DNA of 64,000 bases. It comes from JACCXJ01 sp050740695. Lineage in GTDB: Bacteria; Pseudomonadota; Gammaproteobacteria; JACCXJ01. The position numbers and the translations under genes are program-made. The notes under the pieces were generated by a model that worked only from the letters and a program-made list of their open reading frames with translations, had not been told where the DNA came from and did no database searches. Of this stretch, positions 7,830 through 19,901 are shown piece after piece (positions within the stretch are counted from its first letter, which is position 1; each line of letters begins with the position of its first letter). The stretch is taken from NCBI GenBank assembly GCA_050740695.1, contig JBOIDR010000006.1, positions 1 to 64,000 of the forward strand, written 5' to 3'.

Positions 7830-9479
7830 ATGTCCTCTGAACGGCACGAGCGTTCTGCCCCTATATCCCTACAACGTATGCGCGCCGTCCGATACTGGAC
7901 GCGGTGTCTCCTGTGCGCAGTACTGGCCTCCGGCTGGGTGCTCGGCACGCCCGCGATTGCCGCACCCAAGGTCGTGGTGATCTCTCTGGACGGTGCCACG
8001 CCCCGCAACATCGAAAGGTTTCTGAACGATGGCACCCTGAGCGAACGACGCGGCCTTGGGCTCCTCATCAAACGCGGGGTGACGGCGGAGCGGAATGTCA
8101 CCGTTACACCGTCGCTCACAGCCCCCGGGCATATCGCGATCGCGACCGGCTCGGCGGCGGCAAAGAACGACGTCCTTGCCAATAGCTTTCATCTCCTCGC
8201 GAGCCCCTTCGCAAGGAACATCAGCGGCTTTTCCGCCCCCATCGGCGGCTATCGGTCCAGTCCCCACGGGTCCGAGGAGAGCCCCGACCCGAGCGCCGAG
8301 CCCCTGTGGGTGGCATTGCGAGCTGCTGGAAAAAAGGTCGTGACCGCGACCTTTCCGGGTGGGGACGGGCTTGATATCCGCGTACCCGGCCTGATCGATA
8401 GCCCCGTCATCCAGCCGGCAAGCCTGCGCACGGTAGACTATACGGTGCCCTTCGGGGCCTTTGCCGGCCTGGGTGCCCGGGGCTTCGAGCTGTCCGGATT
8501 GGATTTGGACCTCGCTCCGCAAACGACGCTCGACCAACTTCAGGCCGTCGGTCGGCTGAGCTTCGGCCCGGTTCGACAGAAGACGACCACGCTCGAGACC
8601 TTCACGGTGGGTGGTGTGAATTACGAGATTCGTGTCGCGGCCCTCGATACGTCCAATGATAACGGGGTGAACTACGATACCTTGGTCTTCTTCGATCAAA
8701 CCCAGGGGATCTTGCCTGGGCCCTACTTGCTGCCTTCGACCGGAGCGGCGTTCGTGCGGGCCGGTGAACGGCGCTCCGGTCTCTTTTACCTCGAAGGGAG
8801 CAGCAACAAGGCGGGCACCGCGTTCTATGTCGCGCATCTGGCGCCGGACCTATCGAGCGTGCGCATCGCCCGCTACGCGGCGAATTTCATACCGCGAAAC
8901 GCACCGGTGATCCCGGACGTGGACGATATCAATAGCCATGTGGGTTTCTGGGCTCCACAACCGGATTTTCGCATTCCCGAGCGCCTGAGCCCCGGTTTCG
9001 CCGGCTTCGCGGACCTCGAGCTCGAGGCGATCTACCAGGATCAGGTTCGCTCCTTCGTCGATTACCAGACGCGCCTGGCCCTGCGGTCCATCGCGCAGAA
9101 CCGGGACGCCGATCTCGTCATGATCTACATCGAGCAGCCCGATGGCTCGGGCCACCAGTTCTTGATGACGGATCCGCGGCAGGCGACGAACCCGCTGGAT
9201 GCGGGCTCCATCGGTCCGAACCAGGATCGAGCCAAGATCCGCCGTTATCGTGATTACCTTCGCCGGGCTTACCAGGCCGCGGATGACGCGGTACAGCGCA
9301 TCATCGAGGCCGTGGGTCAGGAACCCGATGGTCGGCCTCGGAGCAACATCATCGTGGTTTCCGATCACGGCTTCGCGCCCTTCCATACGGCCGTCAGTAT
9401 CAACAACCTGCTCGCCGGACATGGGCTCGATCCCGCCAAGGTCCGCGCCGTCACTTCGGGGCCGGCAGTGAACGTGTAG
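7830..9479 (+). CDS. Exported alkaline phosphatase-family phosphodiesterase, probably C-terminally truncated
   Basis: The start at 7830 precedes a signal peptide (WTRCLLCAVLASGWVLGTPAIAA); ATG 7878 is an alternative. The mature protein starts with VVVISLDGATP (metal Asp) and VTPSLTAPGHIAIATG (nucleophile Thr). It ends with DADLVMIYIEQPDGSGHQF and NIIVVSDHGFAPFHTAV, the metal-binding set of the nucleotide pyrophosphatase/phosphodiesterase family. Translation stops at TAG 9477-9479 straight after GPAVNV, a point where relatives continue for roughly 100 more residues. Adding one base at the stop would extend the frame to 9604 with plausible coding sequence (RLRAEVTADGRLIVRIHD). The catalytic domain is nearly complete, so activity may survive. 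Confidence 0.75.
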   Translation: MSSERHERSAPISLQRMRAVRYWTRCLLCAVLASGWVLGTPAIAAPKVVVISLDGATPRNIERFLNDGTLSERRGLGLLIKRGVTAERNVTVTPSLTAPGHIAIATGSAAAKNDVLANSFHLLASPFARNISGFSAPIGGYRSSPHGSEESPDPSAEPLWVALRAAGKKVVTATFPGGDGLDIRVPGLIDSPVIQPASLRTVDYTVPFGAFAGLGARGFELSGLDLDLAPQTTLDQLQAVGRLSFGPVRQKTTTLETFTVGGVNYEIRVAALDTSNDNGVNYDTLVFFDQTQGILPGPYLLPSTGAAFVRAGERRSGLFYLEGSSNKAGTAFYVAHLAPDLSSVRIARYAANFIPRNAPVIPDVDDINSHVGFWAPQPDFRIPERLSPGFAGFADLELEAIYQDQVRSFVDYQTRLALRSIAQNRDADLVMIYIEQPDGSGHQFLMTDPRQATNPLDAGSIGPNQDRAKIRRYRDYLRRAYQAADDAVQRIIEAVGQEPDGRPRSNIIVVSDHGFAPFHTAVSINNLLAGHGLDPAKVRAVTSGPAVNV

Positions 9480-9585
9480 CGCCCGAGCATGAGTGCGATC
9501 TTTATCGCCTCCGGGCCGAGGTCACTGCCGATGGCAGGCTCATAGTGCGGATCCACGACGTGAGCGGCGCCGTGTTGTTCGAGAG

Positions 9586-9619
9586 GACGCTAGTGCCTGA
9601 ATGACGCTAGTGCCTGAAT
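9586..9619. repeat. 17-bp tandem duplication
   Basis: GACGCTAGTGCCTGAAT occurs twice head to tail (9586-9602 and 9603-9619), just where the shifted frame of the phosphodiesterase would end. Exact short tandem duplication suggests replication slippage. Confidence 0.85.
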
Positions 9620-10029
9620 AGGGTCCCGACTGGTTCCGACGCTTAGCAGGCTGCCAAAAACCGAAGTTGCTCGTCAAGCAATTCCGGGATGGCGTTAGTG
9701 CTAGTGTAGGTGTTGCTGGTCCGCGACCCGGCCGAGCTTATGAACCAGCGGATCCTTCTCCTTGTCGCCGAAATCGGCGAAGTCAAGCCGGCGATACCCC
9801 AGACCGTTTCTGCTTGAGTACGAGCTATGGGCCCGGCGTCGACTGCCCAGCTCTCGATCAAGCGCGTTACGATCCGGTGGCTCTGATCACGGCGTTCGAT
9901 TAATAACGGAAGCGAGATCGAAACTAACCAGTGCACTTCCGTCGAGACGCCGTCGAGCGTGCCACGAAAGACCTTGACCAAACCAGGCCAGGCATGCATG
10001 GTCTAGGGCCTCGCCGCTCGTCGGCTCGC
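9620..10029. other. Intergenic stretch with possible gene remnant
   Basis: On the minus strand, 9643-9999 reads as an open frame (FRGTLDGVSTEVHWLVSISL, IERRDQSHRIVTRLIESWAV). After about 9800 a different frame looks more protein-like (FADFGDKEKDPLVHKLG). This pattern fits a decayed gene, but I do not recognise the family. A treY gene, often found beside treZ, is not present. Confidence 0.35.
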
Positions 10030-11874
10030 TCATCCTTCCGATCCGGCCTCTTCGTAAAACCAGGCCCCCGACCAGGGGGGCACGGCTTTTTGCGACAGGG
10101 CGGCACTCATCGTATTATCAGTTGCATAGAATAGCTCGCCGGCAGGGACTTCCAGGAGGGGAGCTGCCTCATCCCCGAGGTCTGCGATGAGCGTCAGCCG
10201 GCCCCCATCGCCCAGGGTCCAGTTGACCAAGAGACCGTTCGTATCGAGCAGCGCGAAGTGAGCCTCTCGATCGGGCATGCCGCATAGCCGCGGTGTGATC
10301 TCTCGGGCACGCACCGCGAGCAGATCCCGATAGAGCCTCAGCCACTCGGCGTGGGGAGCGCGCATCAGGCAATCCCAGTCGAGCTTGGCGCTCCGCTGGG
10401 TCCCGAGCGCGTTGGGGTCCGGGATCCACTCCACCGAGGCGGTAAAGTTGTGGGACCCGGAGAACTCCCTGCGCCGCCCTTCGCTCACGGCGCTCGCGAG
10501 CTCCGTTCCGAAATCGCAGAAGAAGGGAAAGGGCTGGCCGGCGCGAAATTCTTCCCCCATGAAGAGCAGCGGGGGCAAGGGCGCGAGCAGCACGATAGAG
10601 AGCGCGACCCGGAGCTTATGCGGCTCGGTCAGCATCGAAAGCCGATCCCCGAGCGGGCGATTGCCGATCTGGTCGTGGTTCTGCAGGAACGAGACGAAAG
10701 CCGCAAGCGGTAGGCCTTGGCTCGGTTCCCCGCGCGGCCGGTTGTGGCGGTGGGCCGAGCGCTCACCCTGGTAGGCGAAGCCTCCGCTCAGGCAACGCCC
10801 CAGGTAGGCGGCGGGCCGTGCGGCATAGTCGGCGTAATAGCCCCCGGTCTCGCCGGTGAGGAGCACATGCAGGCTGTGGTGGAGGTCGTCGTTCCACTGC
10901 GCCGTGTACGCGATCGGGGTCCCATCCTCACGGCGCCGGAGATAATGCGCCTCGTTATTATCGTTCTCGAGCACGAGATGGATGTTACGTTGTCGCCCCG
11001 GTCCGGCGCGCACGGCCTCGGAAAGCTCGATGAGGATATGCGGGTCGGAATCGTCGAAGATGGCATGAACGGCGTCGAGGCGCAGGCCGTCGAGATGAAA
11101 CTCGTTGAGCCAGTAGAGGGCGTTATGGATAAAAAAGTCGCGCACCATGCGGCTCTGTGCCCCGTCAAAATCTATCGCCGGCCCCCACGGTGTCTTGTGT
11201 CGATCGGTGAAGAACTGCGGCGCATAGGCGTCCAGATAATTGCCCTCCGGGCCGAAGTGGTTGTAGACGACATCCAGCAGCACCATGAGCCCCTTGGCAT
11301 GGGCGGACTGGATCAGATCCTTGAATTGGTCCGGCGACCCGTACGCGCTATCGGGGGCGAAAGGCAGCACGCCGTCGTAACCCCAGTTGCGGCGCCCGGG
11401 GAAATCCGCGACCGGCATGATCTCGAGGGCGGTGACCCCGAGCTCGACCAGGTAATCGAGCCGCTCCTTGACCCCGGCAAAGGTACCCTGCGGAGAGAAA
11501 CACCCGACATGGAGCTCGTAGAGGACGGCCTCGTCCCAGTCCCGCCCCTTCCAGCCTTCATCCTGCCAGCACCAGGTCTCGGGGTCGATGATCTGACTCG
11601 GGCCATGCACGTCGTCGGGATTGAAGCGGGAGGCCGGATCGGGGACACACCGCTGCCCGTCGATCCGGTAGCGATAGCGGTTTCCGGGCGCGGCCTGTGG
11701 GGTTACGATCTCGAACCACCCTGAGCCCATAGGCCGCATCGTCAAGAATGTCCGTGGATGTGTATCTTCCAGGCACAGCGCCACCTCGTGCGCGGCCGGC
11801 GCCCATAGGCGGAAGCGCACGCTCGCATCGTCCAGCGGCTCGGCCCCAAAGGGCATGCGATGGCGGCGTTTCAC
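10030..11874 (-). CDS. treZ: Malto-oligosyltrehalose trehalohydrolase
   Basis: TreZ (GH13) cleaves the terminal maltooligosyl-trehalose bond to free trehalose from alpha-glucan ends. The 614-residue protein has an N-terminal beta-sandwich (VRFRLWAPAAHEVALCL) and then the catalytic barrel. The nucleophile is Asp267 in LDGLRLDAVHAI, the acid/base Glu303 in LVLENDNNEAH, and the third carboxylate Asp401 in FLQNHDQIGNRP. LLFMGEEFRAGQPFPFF is a family hallmark. It is the last gene of the glgB-glgE-treS-treZ operon, 21 bases after the treS stop. TreZ needs malto-oligosyltrehalose made by TreY, which is not in this window. With TreY elsewhere it would recycle glycogen to trehalose. Confidence 0.93.
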   Translation of the reverse strand: MKRRHRMPFGAEPLDDASVRFRLWAPAAHEVALCLEDTHPRTFLTMRPMGSGWFEIVTPQAAPGNRYRYRIDGQRCVPDPASRFNPDDVHGPSQIIDPETWCWQDEGWKGRDWDEAVLYELHVGCFSPQGTFAGVKERLDYLVELGVTALEIMPVADFPGRRNWGYDGVLPFAPDSAYGSPDQFKDLIQSAHAKGLMVLLDVVYNHFGPEGNYLDAYAPQFFTDRHKTPWGPAIDFDGAQSRMVRDFFIHNALYWLNEFHLDGLRLDAVHAIFDDSDPHILIELSEAVRAGPGRQRNIHLVLENDNNEAHYLRRREDGTPIAYTAQWNDDLHHSLHVLLTGETGGYYADYAARPAAYLGRCLSGGFAYQGERSAHRHNRPRGEPSQGLPLAAFVSFLQNHDQIGNRPLGDRLSMLTEPHKLRVALSIVLLAPLPPLLFMGEEFRAGQPFPFFCDFGTELASAVSEGRRREFSGSHNFTASVEWIPDPNALGTQRSAKLDWDCLMRAPHAEWLRLYRDLLAVRAREITPRLCGMPDREAHFALLDTNGLLVNWTLGDGGRLTLIADLGDEAAPLLEVPAGELFYATDNTMSAALSQKAVPPWSGAWFYEEAGSEG

Positions 11875-11895
11875 GGCCGGTATCCCGTCCCGGGC

Positions 11896-15249
<3,354 letters not shown>

Positions 15250-15258
15250 GGGGTGCTC

Positions 15259-15401
15259 AGAGGTTGTGAAAAAACCTACTGCGCTCGGCATCTCGCGTTC
15301 CGGCGGTGCTCGGAATCCTCATGTATTTCAAACATACTGCGGTTCCTGCGCTCCGGCGGAACGCGACCTTCCTTCGCTCGCGACGGTTTTTCACAACCTC
15401 T
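15259..15401. repeat. Palindromic MITE-like element between glgE and treS
   Basis: Arms AGAGGTTGTGAAAAAACC (15259-15276) and GGTTTTTCACAACCTCT (15385-15401) are inverted complements apart from one A/T. An inner pair (TCGCGTTCCGGCGG / CCGGCGGAACGCGA) and a central ATGTATTTCAAACAT hairpin make the whole 143 bases foldable. The element touches the glgE stop codon and ends nine bases before the treS start. Confidence 0.75.
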
Positions 15402-17389
15402 CACACGAAGTAATCGAAATCCCGTTCGCTGCGAAGCCGGCGCCGTAACCGTAAGACATGCGCCGGCATGATTTCCGGATCGATCTCTACGTAGTTGCGC
15501 GCTCCGTGCCAGAGATAACGGGCGTCGCTCACAAGCTCATGCGCCTGATGGGGGTGGCGCGGGTCGATCGCGAGGTCGGCGAGGGGAAGCTCCACCCAGC
15601 CCGAACGCGTATGGTGCGGATCGAGATTGACCACGATGACTAGGACGTTACTGAGGTCATCGGTCCATCGGCCGTAGCAGATCAACTCGTCGTTATCGAG
15701 CGGATAGAAGCACAGATTACGGCCGCGCTGTAAGGCCGGGTTGTCCTGTCGGATCCGATTGACCCTGGCGATAAGATCACGCAGGCTGTCCGGACGATCG
15801 ATCTCCCAGTGCCGGACCTCGTACTTCTCCGAATCCAGGTACTCCTCGCTGCCCGCCTCGCGCGCGCGGTTCTCGTACAGCTCGAAAGCGGGGCCGTAGA
15901 TCCCGTAGTTGGGTGATAGGGTAGCGGCCAGGATCAGCCGCGCGATGAAGGCGGGACGGCCACCGAATTGCAGATATTCGCTCAGGATATCCGGCGTATT
16001 CGGCCACAGGCTGGGCCGGAAATATTGCTGCGAGTCCGCCTTTGTGAGTTCGGTAAAATAGCTGCTCAGCTCGGCCTTCGTATTGCGCCACGTAAAATAG
16101 GTATAGGACTGCGTGAAGCCGAGCTTGGCTAGCCGATGCATGACCTTGGGACGGGTAAAGGCCTCGGACAAGAGGATCACGTCTGGGTGCGCCTTCTTGA
16201 TGTCGTCGATCAGCCATTCCCAGAAGGCAAAGGGCTTGGTATGGGGGTTGTCGACACGGAAAATGCGAATACCCTGTCCGATCCAAAACAGAAACACGTC
16301 CCTCAGCTCTTCCCAGAGAGGCTCCCAGCACTCGGTCTCGAAGTACAGGGGATAGATGTCCTGGTATTTCTTCGGCGGGTTTTCGGCGTATTGCACGGTG
16401 CCATCGGGACGCCGGCGGAACCATTCCGGATGCTCCCGCACATAGGGGTGATCGGGAGAGCACTGCAGGGCGATGTCGAGGGCCAGATCGATGCCGATCT
16501 CGCTCGCCTTCTTGCTGAGCCGCCCCAGCTCATCCAGGGTCCCGAGCGCCGGATGCACGGCCATGTGGCCACCCGCCTCCGCACCGATCGCCCAGGGGCT
16601 ACCCGGGTCCTGGGGACCGGCCCGCAGGGTATTGTTCCTGCCCTTGCGGTGGGTATGGCCGATGGGATGGATGGGCGGCAGATACAGGATGTCGAAACCC
16701 ATGGCCGCGATATACGTAAGGCGAGCCTCGCAGTCCTTGAAGGTCCCTTGCTGCCCCGGTGACGCGGCGCAGGAGCGGGGAAACATTTCGTACCAAGTGC
16801 TGAAACACGCGTGCTCAGGGTCGACGATGACCACAAGATCCTTGTCGTAGGAGGTGCTCAAGTGCCGGTCTGGATAGCGGGTCATGAGCGCCGCGAGGTC
16901 GTCATCCATGGCGACCCGCTGCCCGCATGCCGGGTTCCTCGCGCTTCGCAATGCCTCTGCGAAGGCGCGCAGGCGCGCTGCGTCCTCACCGGTGGCGCGC
17001 TCTGCCGCTTCCTCGTTTAGTGCGGCGCCGACGAGGAGCGCGATCGCGATGTCCTGCGGCTCGCTACGCTTGGCCAGGTCCTGACGCCAGGACTGGAACG
17101 GGTCGATCCACGCACTGATCCCATAGCGATAACGCCCGAGCTCGCTCACGTGGAACGCACCGCGCCAGCGGTCATTCCCGGTGGGAGCCATCGGGACCTC
17201 GGTCCAGGTGTCTTCTTCTTCGCGGCGGTATCGCAAGATGCCGGCAATGGCTTCGTGACCATCGGCAAAGATATCCGCCTCCACCACGATGCCCTCGCCG
17301 AGGGCGCGTTTGATCGGGAAGCGGCCGCCATCGATCTCCGGCTCGACCGCCGTGATCACCACGCGCCTTCTCCCCTCCTCGGGCTGCAC
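15401..17389 (-). CDS. glgE: Alpha-1,4-glucan:maltose-1-phosphate maltosyltransferase
   Basis: GlgE (GH13_3) adds maltose units from maltose-1-phosphate to the non-reducing ends of alpha-1,4-glucan. The 662-residue length and layout are typical: an N-terminal beta domain (RVVITAVEPEIDGGRFPIKR), helical insert, and barrel with YEMFPRS and FDILYLPPIHPIG. The nucleophile is Asp380 in IRIFRVDNPHTKP and the acid/base Glu409 in LLSEAFTRP, followed by FTQSYTYFTWRN. These correspond to Asp394 and Glu423 of the Streptomyces enzyme. The gene lies 24 bases after glgB, with treS-mak after an intervening repeat, so the pathway enzymes are co-transcribed. GlgE builds linear glucan that GlgB branches. Confidence 0.95.
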   Translation of the reverse strand: MQPEEGRRRVVITAVEPEIDGGRFPIKRALGEGIVVEADIFADGHEAIAGILRYRREEEDTWTEVPMAPTGNDRWRGAFHVSELGRYRYGISAWIDPFQSWRQDLAKRSEPQDIAIALLVGAALNEEAAERATGEDAARLRAFAEALRSARNPACGQRVAMDDDLAALMTRYPDRHLSTSYDKDLVVIVDPEHACFSTWYEMFPRSCAASPGQQGTFKDCEARLTYIAAMGFDILYLPPIHPIGHTHRKGRNNTLRAGPQDPGSPWAIGAEAGGHMAVHPALGTLDELGRLSKKASEIGIDLALDIALQCSPDHPYVREHPEWFRRRPDGTVQYAENPPKKYQDIYPLYFETECWEPLWEELRDVFLFWIGQGIRIFRVDNPHTKPFAFWEWLIDDIKKAHPDVILLSEAFTRPKVMHRLAKLGFTQSYTYFTWRNTKAELSSYFTELTKADSQQYFRPSLWPNTPDILSEYLQFGGRPAFIARLILAATLSPNYGIYGPAFELYENRAREAGSEEYLDSEKYEVRHWEIDRPDSLRDLIARVNRIRQDNPALQRGRNLCFYPLDNDELICYGRWTDDLSNVLVIVVNLDPHHTRSGWVELPLADLAIDPRHPHQAHELVSDARYLWHGARNYVEIDPEIMPAHVLRLRRRLRSERDFDYFV

Positions 17390-17413
17390 TTGGTTCCTCC
17401 GTGACCTAGACGC

Positions 17414-19375
17414 TCAGCCCTCGATGCCGCCTGCGTCGCGGGTGCCCGGTGAGTGGGCCTCCCACCTGACGAACAGAATCGCTAAGGGCGGCAGGGTCAG
17501 CGACAGCGAATGGTATCGCCCGTGGGCCGGCAGGGGGGACGCCTCGGCGCCCCCGAGATTGCCATACCCGCTGCCACCATAGGAGCCGGCATCGCTGTTG
17601 AGCACCTCGCGCCAAAAGCCCGCGCGCGGCACGCCGATCCGGTAGTTCAGGCGCGGAACCGGCGTGAAATTGCACACTACCAGCACCAGATCGTTCACGC
17701 CTTTTCCCTTTCGAAGGAAGCTGACGACGCACTGCTCCCAGTCGCTGAAATCGATCCATTCAAAGGTCTCCGGATGGAAATCGAGCTGCCAAAGCGCCGG
17801 CTCCGAGCGGTAGAAACGATTCAGATCCGCCACCCAGCCCTGGATCCCACGGTGGGCGGGCCGCTCCAACAGGTGCCAGGAGAGGCTCGCCTCGTGATTC
17901 CACTCCTCCCATTGCCCGAGCTCGCCGCCCATGAACAGGAGTTTCTTGCCCGGATGGGCGTACAGGTAACCCAGCAATAAGCGCAGGTTGGCAAGCCTCT
18001 GGCAATCGTCTCCCGGCATCTTTCCGAGCAGGGAACCCTTGCCATACACCACCTCGTCGTGGGAGAGCGGCAGGAGGAAATTTTCGTGGAACGCGTACCA
18101 GATGCTAAAGTTGAGGTCGCCGTGGTGGTACTTTCGAAACAGAGGGTCGTTGGAGAAATACCGCAACGTATCGTGCATCCAGCCCATGTTCCATTTCATG
18201 CCGAACCCAAGCCCCCCAAGACAGGTGGGACGAGAAACCAGGGGCCAGGCGGTCGACTCCTCGGCGATCGCCTGGGCATCGGGGTGCTGCCGATACACTG
18301 CGTCGTTGAGCGTCCGGATGAAACTTATCGCATCCAGGTCCTCCCGCCCGCCGAGCACGTTCGGGACCCATTCGCCGGGCTTGCGCCCGTAATCGAGGTA
18401 GAGCATGGAGGCCACCGCGTCCACGCGCAGTGCATCGATATGGTATTTATCGAGCCAGAAGAGGGCGCTGCTGATGAGGAAGGCGCGCACCTCGTGACGA
18501 GCATAGTTAAAGATGCAGCTGCCCCATTCCGGATGAAAGCCGCGCTTGGGATCGGCGTGCTCGTACAGGTACGTGCCGTCGAAATAGGCCAGTCCGTGCG
18601 CGTCGTTCGGAAAGTGGGATCCCACCCAATCGAGGATCACGCCAATGCCGTTCTGGTGTAGCCGGTCGACGAGATACATGAAGTCCTCGGGGCTGCCGTA
18701 CCGGGAGGTAGGAGCGAAGTATCCGGTGCATTGATAACCCCAGGATCCGTAGAAGGGATGCTCGGTGATGGGCAAGAATTCCACGTGCGTGAAGCCCATG
18801 GTCTTAATATAGTCGGTCAGCCGATCGGCCAGCTCCCGGTAATCGAGAGGGCGGTTTGCTTCCTCCGGGACCCGCCGCCAGGAGCCGAGATGGACCTCGT
18901 AGATGGCCATCGGCGCATCCAGGGCATTGGCCTTGTGCCGCGTCTCCATCCAGTACCGATCTCCCCATCCATAGTCGAGGCGCCACACGATGGAGGCCGT
19001 TTTGGGCGGGGCCTCCCAGCGCAGCGCGAAGGGATCACCCTTGTCGGCCACGTAGTCGTGGCATCGCGATCTAACGCGGTACTTGTAACGCTCACCATGG
19101 AGCTGAGCCGGGATCTGAGCTTCCCAGATCCCCGAGCCATCGCCTCGTACCGCCAGGGACTGCGCCCCGGGGTCCCATCGATTAAAGTCCCCAATCACCG
19201 AGACCTCGCTCGCATTCGGGGCCCATAGGGCGAACTGCGTTGCCTCGCTCCCGTCGGCCCCGGCGACCACGTGCGCGCCTAGTTTGTCATAGAGTCGAAA
19301 GTGCGCGCCTTCCTTGAAGAGATAGACGTCGTGATCGGTGATAAGGCTCGTCCGCCGCTCATGGGCCGTCGTCAC
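17414..19375 (-). CDS. glgB: 1,4-alpha-glucan branching enzyme
   Basis: GlgB cuts alpha-1,4 chains and reattaches them by alpha-1,6 bonds. The 653-residue protein has a CBM48 domain (FALWAPNASEVSVIGDFNRWD, residues 48-68), then the barrel. Catalytic residues are Asp319 (DALRVDAVASMLYLDY), Glu372 (AIAEESTAWP) and Asp440 (LPLSHDEVVYGKGSL). The usual DWVPxHFPKDAHGL motif reads DWVGSHFPNDAHGL, so the normal Pro is Gly. The start codon is GTG at 19375 and overlaps the stop of the upstream EF-hand gene by four bases (GTGA), which implies coupled translation. It heads the enzymatic part of the GlgE-pathway operon. The N-terminus lacks the extra N1 domain of the E. coli enzyme. Confidence 0.95.
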   Translation of the reverse strand: MTTAHERRTSLITDHDVYLFKEGAHFRLYDKLGAHVVAGADGSEATQFALWAPNASEVSVIGDFNRWDPGAQSLAVRGDGSGIWEAQIPAQLHGERYKYRVRSRCHDYVADKGDPFALRWEAPPKTASIVWRLDYGWGDRYWMETRHKANALDAPMAIYEVHLGSWRRVPEEANRPLDYRELADRLTDYIKTMGFTHVEFLPITEHPFYGSWGYQCTGYFAPTSRYGSPEDFMYLVDRLHQNGIGVILDWVGSHFPNDAHGLAYFDGTYLYEHADPKRGFHPEWGSCIFNYARHEVRAFLISSALFWLDKYHIDALRVDAVASMLYLDYGRKPGEWVPNVLGGREDLDAISFIRTLNDAVYRQHPDAQAIAEESTAWPLVSRPTCLGGLGFGMKWNMGWMHDTLRYFSNDPLFRKYHHGDLNFSIWYAFHENFLLPLSHDEVVYGKGSLLGKMPGDDCQRLANLRLLLGYLYAHPGKKLLFMGGELGQWEEWNHEASLSWHLLERPAHRGIQGWVADLNRFYRSEPALWQLDFHPETFEWIDFSDWEQCVVSFLRKGKGVNDLVLVVCNFTPVPRLNYRIGVPRAGFWREVLNSDAGSYGGSGYGNLGGAEASPLPAHGRYHSLSLTLPPLAILFVRWEAHSPGTRDAGGIEG

Positions 19376-19650
19376 GGTTGCCGCAAGCTACGGACATATC
19401 CGTATTCCTCGAGGTCGATACCGCAATTCTGATCGTGATCGAGCAGCGCGAACACCGCGCTCAGACCGGGTATCGCTTCGGCCTCCTGGGGATTGATATA
19501 GCCATCCTCGTCCTCGTCCGCCCCGGTAAACTCGGGTGGTAGTTTCAGCACCTCTTCGGGTGTCGAGGGCAGAGGCGCCCCGGCCGCCGAGGCCCCCGCC
19601 ACCAAAGTCATTGTTCCTAGGGCTGTCGCCCATCTCGCTAACGTTTTCAT
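19372..19650 (-). CDS. Exported EF-hand mini-protein, first gene of the glgB operon
   Basis: This 92-residue protein has a cleavable signal peptide (MKTLARWATALGTMTLVAGASAAGA). Two EF-hand loops follow: DEDEDGYINPQE (residues about 45-56) and DHDQNCGIDLEE (about 71-82). Both keep the acidic residues at positions 1, 3, 5 and 12 or close substitutes, so calcium binding is likely, and the mature protein should be periplasmic. Its stop overlaps the GTG start of glgB by four bases, an arrangement that ties its translation to a cytoplasmic glucan enzyme. A paralogue with the same design lies at 26191-26472. The function is unknown. Confidence 0.75.
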   Translation of the reverse strand: MKTLARWATALGTMTLVAGASAAGAPLPSTPEEVLKLPPEFTGADEDEDGYINPQEAEAIPGLSAVFALLDHDQNCGIDLEEYGYVRSLRQP

Positions 19651-19901
19651 GGTGATCTCTTGCGCTCTGTCTACTAGGATGATACTCCTTAATTGCAGTA
19701 GCTGACGCGGTTCGTGCAGGTGTCGCCGGGAGCGTGGAGCCCAGGGCCGAGCCCCGCGGCCGCTCCCAGCCTTGAACCATCAGGCCGACAAGGGCAGATG
19801 AGTCCCTTATAGGAGTGGTGGCTCAGGGGGTAGTCCCTTCTGCGCCGTGGAAGCAGAGGAAGATGGGCCCCTCTTCCTCTCTGAATTGTGGCGGACCGCC
19901 G

